Shown piece by piece: positions 12,901-23,310 of a stretch of DNA of 64,000 nucleotides. A model generated the notes under the pieces. That model was not told the DNA's origin and made no database searches. It was given only the letters and a program-made list of their open reading frames with translations. Position 1 is the stretch's first letter; every line of letters begins with the position of its first letter. Position numbers and translations under genes: made by a program. The DNA comes from Rhodamnia argentea (lineage: Eukaryota > Streptophyta > Magnoliopsida > Myrtales > Myrtaceae). The stretch spans positions 22,647,015 to 22,711,014 of the forward strand of contig NC_063157.1 of the NCBI RefSeq assembly GCF_020921035.1, in the 5' to 3' direction.

Positions 12901-13017
12901 AAGCAAACAAAAAGGTGGGTTCAACTCTTGCATTTGGACATTTTCTGAAGAAAACTCACAGGGGGAGTCGCTCAGATTCCTCTTCAACCTTGTTCCAATC
13001 CAATTCTTCATCGCCAT
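9968..13017 (-). CDS. Type I inositol-polyphosphate 5-phosphatase
   Basis: Eight minus-strand coding exons join in frame to 478 residues: 13017-12960, 12249-12165, 12051-11947, 11617-11083, 10945-10752, 10618-10510, 10399-10251 and 10169-9968. The protein has the full 5-phosphatase fold in order: VATWNVGG (about 51-58), [12 protein letters not shown] (83-94), CSHLASGE (about 279-286), the signature WLGDLNYR (330-337), PAWCDRIL (410-417) and SDHRPV (436-441). These carry the Mg2+ and catalytic residues that remove the 5-phosphate from inositol phosphates and phosphoinositides. An acidic, serine-rich insert in exon 4 ([14 protein letters not shown]) is likely flexible. There are no WD40 repeats, so it is not of the 5PTase12-14 type. 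A CAG at 13037-13035 just upstream of the ATG suggests an intron in the 5' UTR. The exact paralogue is not assigned. Confidence 0.92.
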
Positions 13018-13591
13018 GACTTTCTTAGAGAACGACTGAAATCAAAGCATACAGTTAATTCTTCAGAATTCCGACAAAGAATCGATCTCTTCATAATTAT
13101 AAAACCCCATATAATCATGCTCTACGGCTGAAAACAAGAACAGACAGAACTATCATGATATAATAAGAATAGCAGCAGAATGAAAGGCGGGGAAAAAAAT
13201 GTGACCTTCTTCTTCTTGATCCTATCTTGGTTCATTCAATGTCACGACCGAAACTGCAGTTTCTCATCAATGGAACAGTGACGATGTCGAATTCGGGTTC
13301 CGTTGGAATAGCAGCACATTATGAACCGGAAAAGGCAACCGTCAATTAATTGGAGAAACTGAAAGATCACATGTGGATTGCATACATTTATAAAAGGTAT
13401 ATATGAGCAGGTGAGATGATATTAATGAGCGAGAGAAAAGAAACCACCAATCTCACATCCCAAGCATCCCCTCCAACCAAAAAGCACTTCCAAAAAAAAT
13501 TCCATTTTTCTTTTCACAGCGAAAGTCCTACAACTCCCAACTGTGTATAATCCAAACACAAATTCACCCACAAAAACCAGAAGACGAAGAA

Positions 13592-13645
<54 letters not shown>

Positions 13646-14100
13646 ACAGATGCCCATCAACCAGACGTGCCATACAGAACACAATTGGGAAAAGAAGGAG
13701 GAGGAGGAGGAGGAGGAAGAGGAGTCCAAATGCAGGAGATTACCAGGGAAAAAGACAAGCATCACAGAACCATCTTGAACATGCGAGCATCGCCATCATA
13801 CAGGGCAAGGTGGCAACCCCATATAACAACTCTTGACGTCCCAAGTCGTGTGTTTTCCCAAGGAATAAAAAAGTCAACTTTCCCCGAGCAAAAAATTCTA
13901 AGAAACGTATTAAGATAATAATCAGGAATTTCCCGGTTCTCGATTTCTTGGGGAACCCAGTTTGAATTCTGGCTTAAAGAGGACAATGAAGAAGAACAAG
14001 GAACCTGGGTATTCGGCCCTGTACACAAAATCAAGAACTCTGTTTTAAAGACAACAAGGCAAAAGTTGATGTTTCGAGATGGAATAAGCGGATAGAGAGA
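13018..14100 (-). promoter_or_regulatory. 5' UTR and promoter region of the 5-phosphatase gene
   Basis: Read on the minus strand, the region holds a probable 5'-UTR intron acceptor (TTTCAG just before the coding exon) and a long CT tract. No other gene is supported. The plus-strand open frames across the GA tract are low-complexity products of the microsatellite. Confidence 0.4.
13595..13641. repeat. (GA)n / (CT)n microsatellite
   Basis: About 23 uninterrupted AG dinucleotides lie roughly 580 bp upstream of the 5-phosphatase start codon. They read as CT on that gene's sense strand, a common arrangement in plant core promoters and leaders. The tract is long enough to be length-polymorphic. 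Confidence 0.95.
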
Positions 14101-15552
14101 GGGGGGGGAATGGATTTACGTGCAAAAGGGTGGGAAGAACTAGAATGTGGATTTATAATCGGTCCGATCGAGAAAGGGAAGAGACGTTCAAAAGGGTTGA
14201 ATGAACTTTCTTAACGTCCACGGCTATGGAGGAAGAAGAAGAAGAAGAAGACGCCCTCTGTTGGTCAGTCAGACTCAGTTCCCATTTCCAAAGTGAAAGA
14301 ATTGAATTTTACGGTCTTACACATCTAAAAAGTACATATGATCTTTTATGGGACGTCTGCCGGCGAACCGATATCATCTCAACCATCCATCACGCGCGAC
14401 CCATCAAAAGACCCGTATAGTGGACGGTTGAGATGGACTTGATTTACGGATTATGCAATCGGGCTGGCCATATCTTTATATGAATTTATCATATGGATTG
14501 TCTTTGGAAGGGAGGAATCAGAAAGCTGTCTTGGGAGGGAAGGTGGAGGAAGGAGGAGGAAGTGGTCCACACGTGTGGCCTGCAAAAGGCAGAAGAAAAG
14601 CATCCAAGAAACATGCAAGTCCTTGTCAACTTGTGGATTTTTCTGAAGCTTTCCCCTCGGCTTTGGCGACTCACTTGGCTCCCTCAAAGCGATGCATTTG
14701 TTCCGGCGAGGGTGGGTCACTTCTCCCCTCGCCCCACCCCTAATTAGGTTCTCTCTTGATCATGGTCCATACCCTACCCCTTTGCCCATTTCTTGAAAAC
14801 CCTTTTTTAAAAAATTTCAATTTAGATCATTTCCAAAGAAGAAAATGTTCTTTTTTTATGTGGGCATGGGCATTAGGGAGCCTATAGGTTTGAAAGCGCG
14901 TTTGACTCCTTTAATGACCATTTTGAAACGCTAAGACAGTTTCGACTTGCTTTCTTTATTTGTAATGATTCGAATTAGAGTTCTCGGTGAATTCGAAAAT
15001 GAGTCGAATGCATGGAGAATCGATACTCGTTATAGAAATAGAAATCATCATTCGTAGGGTCTCTGATTTTTTTTTTCCCTTTCTTGGAAGGGAAAAAAAA
15101 AGATATGATTTACTTATTGGATGGCGAAGCTAATAAATAGCATAAACAACAATGACAATGATAATGAAATGCTCACATACCACATCACTCTCTTTGGTAT
15201 GGCCATCCGAGGGACATGAGAGGGTTCCTTCCTTGTTAGCTTTCGAATTCGAAATTCGTGGAATTTATGAGTTACTTATTGTGGATCGCCTTTGTCGCGA
15301 AACCACATATGGAGTTCTTGAGAAATTGAAAAAAAAATTGCCAAAATAAGCTTGTTTACACCTCGCCATAATGTTTCAACTAGACAGTTGATTTTTCTCT
15401 TAGGAAATCCGTCATCCATACTATGTACTTGGGTGGTTGACAATGTCCATTCACAAGAAAATAGACCATCTTGAAAAAACAAAAAGGCGGCATCATTGTA
15501 CTTGACAACCTCAGCCAAGGAAAGGCCAAAAAAAAAAAATTTGCAAATTCTT

Positions 15553-15583
<31 letters not shown>

Positions 15584-16299
15584 TTCTTGAACATTATGCA
15601 TTAGGTTTGTGTATGATTTTACTACAATACAAGCATTGGTCATCCTATTTTCTTAAAAGAAAAGTTTTGTTTTAGCTCGAAAAGACGCTTACTTAAATTA
15701 ATGATTGTCCTAAAATCACCCCGTTAATAGCCTAAAGATAGAAAAAGCGATTCTCGAAGCACATCGGAAAAAAAATTGAATATTCAATATATTTTCTCCT
15801 AGTCTAATTAATGCTTCTTATAGAGCAACTTAGGGGCAGTTCTTTTTAATAAAATCCTAAAAGATAATGATGTGCTTAGGCAATAGGCATGAACAAATGA
15901 CCCCATTTGAAGGACGGGTCAGTCCAAACCATCAGACCCCATGCTCTGTTATCTAGGAAACGGTCAACCGAGCAATCAAAGCAATGAATTTTATGCTTAT
16001 GTTAATCTAGCTGCCAAGACTAAGCAGAAAGAGGAGCAACCTGTGAGGGATGAGTGGCAAGCTTAATGGTCCCAAAAGCTTTTCTGTTTCAAAGAAAAGT
16101 ATATGATCCTGATATAAAGGAAGACCAGGAATTTTTATTTTTATTTTGTCTTGAATTTGTGTGGAAAGTGGTGAGAGGAATCTTGTTTCGGAGACAGCAT
16201 GTTGGCTGTGTTCTGCTTTGTCCTCATATTCGCAGCAACCATTAAATTATAAGAATTTCGTGTAAAGAAATTGCCTTCGAAAAAACTTTGTGTGAACTC
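14101..16299. other. Intergenic DNA without a supported gene
   Basis: Open frames at 14226-14747 on both strands are short, overlap one another and show no domain. A (CT)n microsatellite lies at 15552-15583. A GAA run occurs at about 14228-14250. Nothing else is recognised. Confidence 0.5.
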
Positions 16300-16302
16300 T
16301 AA

Positions 16303-17665
16303 GGCCGTATTTGGTGATGCAGATAAGATAATCTGGAGTTTAGAAATTCTCCGGATGTCTTCCGGATTGTTAAAAATCCGGTTATAAATTTAGTGAAACT
16401 TAAGATAGGATTGGAAATTGACACTAGACGACATTTCTCGACAGTTGCCGAATAAGCTAATCTATTCACAGGTTAAAAAAAAAAAAGCAAGGTTAACATG
16501 CTTAGGATAAAAGCAGTTAGGATTTGTTTGGCAACGAATCTGATTCGAAAAAGAAATTCCAATTAAAATCATATTTTCTGATTATGTTCCCTACATGATT
16601 TTTAAAGAATTAGAACGTGTTTGGTAGTTATACAAAATTTATTTTCTCGAAACGGAAACGTGTCCGATAACTATACAAAATTTTTGTTCCTAAGAACAAC
16701 CAGGTGTCGAGAATTCCTTTTTTAGAATTTTTGCATATGTTTTTAAATTTTTTAAAAATGCTTTTTAACTTTTTTAATTTTTTAATAAATTTTAATTTTT
16801 TTAATTTCCCACCATTTTTTTTATTGTTTAAATTTTTAAATTTTTCTAATTTTTTTAAAAAAATTTAATTCCCCCTTTTTAAATTTTTAAATTTTTGTTA
16901 AATTTTAAAGCTTGTTATTTTTAAATTTAGTGTTAGTTAATTTTTAAATCTAATTTTACCTTTTTTTAAAAGTTCAGAAATCCACGTGGACTTAATCTTT
17001 TTAAAAGAATTTAGACTTTTTTTTTTGTGATTCTCAAAAGTGATTTTTTTTTAAAATCAAATTTTTTATTCTTATTTTTGCTTCAAAACTGTTCCCAATA
17101 AAAGAATCAAAATCACAATTATTTACGCTACCAAAAATATTGCTCGTCAGTTTTTTGTTCGGAGAAATCAGAGAATTAAAATCTTTACCAAACAAGCTCG
17201 TAGATTCTTGGTTGCTTGCCCCGTGCTGGCCATGAAAAGCACTTCCACCAATATTCATACATCATTCCCGCAATTGTGTCAATTACGGCTTCTGGACACG
17301 ACCTGAATGATCCTGCAAATGGGCCGCGGTGGGAGGCCACGATGATCGTGTTCATACTCCTTTTCGCCATCATTGTCGTAACACGATCGGAATAATGATG
17401 ATCGGCGGCGATCGAAGGCGATGGCGATCAGGTGGTGGCCAGAAGTGACGACGAAAGCTGTTGTGGTGGCCAGCGAGCAATATGCAGATAGGTCACTCCA
17501 ACATTGGAAGATAATAGGATTTTCTAAGTTGTTTTTTTAAATTCTTTTATCCAATCCACATTTATCCAACTCTTGTCTAGATTCCTTATCCAGAATTTCA
17601 TTCTAGTATACAACTTCAAACACAGCATCGGATACTTCATTCTATCCGAATTACCAAACGCAGCT
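16303..17665. mobile_element. PIF/Harbinger-like non-autonomous element with nested insertions
   Basis: The left end GGCCGTATTTGGTGATGCAG and the right end, read on the other strand (GCTGCGTTTGGTAATTCGGA), form imperfect inverted repeats. TAA flanks both sides (16300-16302 and 17666-17668), the usual target duplication of PIF/Harbinger elements. The interior is AT-rich and non-coding. A second pair of facing ends (GATTTGTTTGGCAACG near 16521; TTTACCAAACAAGCTCG near 17187) suggests another element inserted inside it. Confidence 0.6.
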
Positions 17666-17804
17666 TAAGTGATCTTTAAGATTGAGAAAATTAAACTTGC
17701 TCGGTTGCTTCACGACCATAGTGAATAGGCAGTGTTATCGACGTATCTAGTCCAAAATAACGTTAAAGATGACCCAGAAATGGCAGCCTCTTGATTTGGG
17801 AGAT

Positions 17805-18335
17805 AAGTGTAAAAAAAGTCATAAACCTATTACATTAATGTCAATTCAATCGTAAACATTTTAATTGTGTCAATTTAGTCTTAAACCTCTAGCATTTATG
17901 CCGATTGATCATTCTGATCAATTTATTGCCGACGTGAACGTTGATCGTCTTATGTGACATGGCCAGAGCAGACGTGATTTTTTTAATTTAATTTTTAAAT
18001 AATTTTATTATTTATTTTCTCATTTTCTTTTTTTACTCTTTTTTTTTTATTATTGAGGGTCGGCGAGGGCCACAACGCCCTCACTAGCCACTAGGCAAGG
18101 GATTTCGGGCCATAATTTTCAAAGAAAAATACAAAAATTAAAGAAATCATTAAACAATCAGTTGTAACACATAAGACGGGTGGCGCCCGTGTCAACGACT
18201 TCGGGCCATAATTGTCCGGATAGACTCAAATAGTACAAATTCAAAATGTTTCAAGCTAAATTAGCATAATTAGAAATTCTAGAACTGAATTAACATCAAT
18301 GTAATAGGTTTAAATTTTTTTTTTTAACACTTTTC
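17805..18335. mobile_element. Family A inverted-repeat element, copy 1
   Basis: The ends face each other: 'cctattacattaatgtcaat' on the left against 'attaacatcaatgtaatagg' on the right, followed by an imperfectly inverted arm of about 130 bp carrying 'gtcaatttagtcttaaacc' phrases. The middle is AT-rich, with a short GC-rich patch near 18055-18110. It is non-coding and related to copies near 21.3-22.3, 47.0-48.0 and 61.5 kb. Confidence 0.6.
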
Positions 18336-18687
18336 CTCTTTATTTGGACGACAAGAATTCAGTCCAATTCCTGCCGATTCTCAAAGGAACCTCTTGAATT
18401 CAAAAGAACAAAAACTAGAACGGCATTTTAGTGTTTTAGGTTACGAGGGAGGAACTTATTCCTTCAGGACGGTTCTCGCAAGAGACTCTCATTCTGCTTC
18501 TTATGATTATAACGTGCAAGTCATGCATTTGTCGTAGCTGAGATGATACATCAGTGTGTTACCCCACTCTCTCGTGGTCATGCATGGCTGTCCTCAATAC
18601 TCTTATAAAACAAAGTCTCGATTCCAGAACGACAACGGGAGAGCGTACATGCCATTTCGTTATCATCAGATTCCACAATCATTGGTA

Positions 18688-18995
18688 TAAGGTATAACGA
18701 CATAAATAGTCTTTGAACTTTGATCTGATATGTAATATAATCCCTGAACTTAAGCTCAAAGTGCAATACCATCCATGAACTTTTAATTTATTTCAATATA
18801 GTCTCTGGACTTTTGGTACCTATTTAGTTTAATCCTCGAATCGCATAAAAATATTCAATGTTGTTCTTTCATTAATTCAAGCTCTGGATTGAACACTGTA
18901 CAATGAATTAAGTTGAACATGTATCGGAAGGTCAAGAATCACATTACATAAATTAAAAGTTTTGAAATAAAATTGCACGTTTAGCTAAATCGATG
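18688..18995. mobile_element. Family B inverted-repeat element, copy 2
   Basis: It begins with GGTATAACGACATAAATAG, the counterpart of the right end of copy 1. It continues with the same alternating phrases ('gtgcaataccatccatgaac', 'tatagtctctggac') and appears truncated at its right end. Confidence 0.55.
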
Positions 18996-19329
18996 TGTAA
19001 CTGCTCAAGACATCATCTTACCGACTTCTGTGGAAATCGTTGATAACACATAGTATATAGCTAGTCTAACGGAACCCATTAATTTGTGTATTGGGTTACA
19101 AATCGATAAGCCTTTTGCGGCTCTTTATGTGATGTGTCCAATACCAATTTAAACTTCGGAGTCAACATGTTCACCAGCATGGCATCAGGAAATGGATCCC
19201 GATCCACCAACTTCACATCTTTATGTAAGTTATCTTCTGCTCAAAGCGCTACGCACCTCTTAGTTAACTAGATTGATTGACATCTAAGGGTACCCATCGT
19301 CCTCACTTACAAAGAAATGTCCGTCCTCC

Positions 19330-20510
19330 TTGGTTCCTTAGGTGGCTATACTAAGCCCGTTCACTCACGATGATATCCCAGGAGAGCTCAACCAAGGGAA
19401 AAGAGATCGGGAATCACTATAACAAAAAAAAATTTGAAGCCTAAAAAGAAAAGAGTTCAGTCTACAAGAAGCTAGCAGAGCTTTAGCCATTGGACTATAT
19501 CTATCTATCCTACCTAAACAGTAACCCTTTTCTTGTTCCTTCTTCGAATGATGCTAATAAAGAGAAATTCCTTCCGGCTAATAAAGATACTACTTCAGTC
19601 TTCTCATTCATTCCCAGTGGATCCTTCTCCCTAAGAATTGACGAACCAAGTTCACCTATACGACCACGTCTACCACTCTTGAATGCCAATGAAAGTTTTT
19701 TCTATCAAATGGGGTGATAGCAGAGAGATCAGAAGTGACGGTAATGCTAATGCTACCAGTAGCAATAAAATAAATAGCTAATAACAGGTAAGTTGTCTTC
19801 TTGATGTAGTTGCTTTTGAATCGAGATTGGCATTGCCCAGGTCTTCTTTGAGCTAAGAGTCATTACTCTATTATGATTGATTGCTAGCAATGATAGAATC
19901 GAAAGGAATAAAAAGAGGAGATCCCATGCAGTTCACTCGAAAGGAAATGGAAATGAGTAACTCGGGAGTGAACCAATTGCTTCAAGAGAGGATTTGCTTC
20001 GCTTTCTTTCTAAAAGATGGTATTCCTTGCACTGCAAAAGTCTTTCGACTCTTATGCTCAGTGGTGCTTAGAGCTTCTCTCCAATACGGTAGGGTATTGG
20101 TGTTCTGGGAAATTGGAAAAGTCGAAGTGAGTCGTGGCTTATAAATAGGAAGATGAGGAGATAACAGGCGAAGGATATTCATGGTGCGATTAGATCTTAT
20201 TTGATTCATTACAACTAGCGCGATTGTTCGTATTTCATTTTCATTTGCCAAACCAAACCCTATGTTTGCACTAAGTTATATCGTTTCGACTTTTTCTAGA
20301 AAACCAGTCTTCGGAGACGAGGGGCCAAAAATGAAGCTATCATGGAAGGAATAAGTTGATTTTGATGAACTTATGGGTTCCAGAGTTCATCGAGGAGCAA
20401 AGTAAATAACTGAAAAAGGCGAGTCAGAGAGGTAGCTTTTCCGCCACACATAGAGTTCTTCCTTGGGCTGACCATTAATTAGGTGTGTCCGTTTGGACAG
20501 GAAGAAGTTT
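19330..20510. other. Possible mitochondrial DNA insertion (NUMT)
   Basis: Base composition and word use change here. The text is balanced, shows none of the local repeat phrases, and reads like plant mitochondrial spacer DNA (GAAAGGAATAAAAAGAGGAG, CTTCTTCGAATGATGCTAAT, TTTCTTTCTAAAAGATGG). Open frames at 19490-19717 and 19881-20144 have no domain I know. No mitochondrial gene can be named, so this is a stylistic impression only. Confidence 0.3.
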
Positions 20511-21324
20511 ACCTTGACTATATGATAATCTAAATGAACCTCAAAAACTACCCACTAAACTTTGTCTTGGTCTCCCACCTAAAAAACAAAATCTAAGTTG
20601 CAATAAAGCTCCAGATCTTCAACTCCAACCCAAAAACTACAAGGGAAAACTTGATTTTTTTATTTTGAAATTGAGCATTTTTAAGAACTCGAAATGCAAG
20701 GCATGACTGAGAAACATAGGAGTGGATTTCTCCCATAGCGGGGAGTTTTAATATAACTATTTTAGTGGGAGGGGGTTCGATGGGTTCAACAACTATAGGC
20801 AGGAACTGGTCCGAGAGGGTACTCTACAAGTCTCATGGCCCGATTTTGGGTTTGTAGCATTTCATACTGTAGGTTGTGGAACCGAACGATTTACAACCGA
20901 ATGGATATCCCCCGACTAAGGGATCTAAGCCTAAATTCAAGCAAAATTCAAAACATGTTCACTTATGTGAAGTTTAGTTAGTTCAGGATCACTTTGAATA
21001 AATTTAAATAACATGGATTACATTGTACATTGAATCAAAGTTTAGAGATTATTGATATGAGTTACCCTAACGAAACTTGAATTTTGGCAGACCAACATGA
21101 GATTTCCAATAAAGAAAAATCGCGCACGAAATGGATTGTCCCCGTCGATGCGATAAAAGCAAATAACAAAGAGACCAAACGGAGAAATCTCTCTCATTCA
21201 CAAACACATCAAATTCTAGCGAAGAGCATTCCGGTATTATTGAGGTCGTTTAGCCAAAAAAGATGACAGATCAGCAATGTACAATTTAGTGTATTGACCA
21301 AATGTGAAACCTATTTTTGTGGGG
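20511..21324. other. Intergenic DNA with a partial family B element
   Basis: The stretch at about 20940-21075 matches the right half of family B (ending 'gattattgatatgagttaccc'). The rest shows no gene or repeat that I can name. Confidence 0.4.
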
Positions 21325-22290
21325 GAAAATTGTCAAAAAAGGTTTTCAATTTGCTGCATTTTTACTAATTCAGCCTTAAATCTTTCAATTTTATCAATTC
21401 AATCATAAACATTTTGTTGTTGTGCCAACTCAGTTCATCCGGTCAATATTAGTCGGCCGATGCCCACGTCAATGTCAACCCGTGCTGCCGTTGACAATTT
21501 ATAATAATATCAAAATATTTTTTTGAATTACATTTTATTTTTCTTTCTCTTTCCATTCTTTTTTCCTTGAGAAAATGATACAAATGATCCTTAAACTTTG
21601 GCCTAATATGTAGTGTGATAGCTAAACATTTTTATAATTTGACTAATATAGTCCTTGAACTTTAACAGAATGTGCAATGTGATCCATGAACTTTTAATTT
21701 ATTTAATGTGATCCATGAACTTTTGAATAATGTTTAACTTAGTCGCTGAATTATAAGAAAATGTCCAATGTCGTCCTTGAAATTGAATTAATGAAAGGAC
21801 TACATTGAGTATTTTTCGATAGTTCAAGGACTAAGTTGAACATGTTCCAAAAGTTCATGGGCCATATTAATCAAATTAAATTTCAAGGATCATATTGCAC
21901 ATTAAGTCAAAGTTCGGGGACCATTTGCCGCATTATCCTTTTTCCCTTTCTTCTTCCTCTAGATGGCCGCCATTAGGGACTAGCAAGAGGCTAGGGCCAA
22001 CTAGGTCAACCTCGCCGACCTCGGGCGAAGTTCGTCCCTATTGGCACCGGGCGTGGGCAAATCTCGCCCACGTCGCCTACTAGCGAGGGCGAGCCTCACT
22101 TTCAATCGGCTAGAGAAAAAAGAAAGAAAAAAGAAAAGTAAAAAGAATAATTCGAATAGATATCATAAAAAATTGTCCGCACCAATGCCCACAGGACTAA
22201 GTTGGCACAAAGACAAAAGGTTTAAGATCAAATTAGCATAAATACAAAAAATTTAAGACTGAATTGACAAAAGTATAATAAATTTGGGAC
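21325..22290. mobile_element. Family A inverted-repeat element, copy 2, split by a family B insertion
   Basis: The left arm (21325 to about 21500: 'cagccttaaatctttcaat', 'tcaatcataaacatttt', 'gatgcccacgtcaatg') faces a right arm at about 22165-22290 ('caatgcccacaggactaag', 'ttaagactgaattgac'). Between them lies a complete family B unit at about 21573-21945. A GC-rich patch follows (21960-22100, 'cgggcgtgggcaaatctcgc'). No coding function is supported. Confidence 0.6.
21573..21945. mobile_element. Family B inverted-repeat element, copy 4 (nested in family A)
   Basis: It starts 'aaaatgatacaaatgatcc' and ends 'ggggaccatttgccgcatta', which are imperfect inverted repeats of each other. The interior repeats 'gtgatccatgaacttttaa' twice in tandem. 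It interrupts copy 2 of family A, so it inserted later. Confidence 0.6.
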
Positions 22291-23310
22291 TCTTTTTTTG
22301 TATATATATAGTATTCCCTATTTTTGTGGTTTGTACCAACAACGCAAGGAAGCTCATATTTGTGGTCGAATTCAGCTCAAGCAAATCCGACTAAGAACGC
22401 GTTTTCGCCCATGCTAATGCCATCAATCAGTACCGGTAAGATTCGACCCTTCGAAGATGTTATCCTTCAAGCAAGTCCCAAAAAAGAAAACCCACACGCA
22501 AAATTCCCGGAAAAGGAAAATTGCATCGACCTCTCTAGCTAGGTCAATCATAAACACAAAGTATTTCCTGATGGAGACGGAAAAAGGAAGAACCGGCAAG
22601 GCAATTGCTACTCTGCTCAAAACTTACGTCACTCATTCTTCTTGCATTTATTGGCACAAATAAATTTAGAAAAATAATAAGGAAATTTCCCTTGCACGAT
22701 CATGAAGTTCCTGACTCAACCAAAAATATCTCAAAACCGTAATCTTCTTCTACAATATATTTGTTCAAATTCCACGTTTCATGCTCTTCGCTCTTCAGTC
22801 CTTTCAACAAAGCATGAAAAACCTTTTCACCAAATCTCACTTCTAGCCTCATTTTAAATGGAAAATATAAAAAGGACCTCTTATTCATAGAGAACTGTTT
22901 TTGGTTTCAGAAGCAAGATGAGTTCTACCAAATATGTTTTGCAACCGGATTTTCTGTTTGCACCTTCAGCGTCTTCACTTAAAAACGAAACAAACGCAAC
23001 TTTTGACATCATGCCGCCCGCCCACTCCTCCCCGGCCCCCCTGCGGGGCGAATGGACTACTTCTCTATTGAAACAAAGCAATGCTGCAGCTATAATAGCA
23101 AAAATGTCACAATGTACAACAAAATTTACTAATCTAAGCTTAACGACTGGACAGTGACACATAGATTGTCTAAGCACGAGGGATCACAACTCTAGAAAGA
23201 GAGAAGCAGTCCGGTGGCATGAAGCAGAACCCTTCGGAGCAAAAAAACTGGATCTAACCAAGAGATACATAACAAGAATTACAGGGGAGAAAAACGAGAG
23301 CCAAAACATG
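22291..23310. other. 3' flank of the SUN-domain gene
   Basis: This should contain the SUN gene 3' UTR just left of 23311. The short open frames between 22324 and 23177 overlap on both strands and have no recognisable domain. No repeat family is evident. Confidence 0.45.

Noticed and set aside
14226-14747. Cluster of overlapping short frames on both strands
   Set aside because: They are mutually overlapping, lack domains and splice-consistent partners, and look like chance frames in slightly GC-richer DNA.
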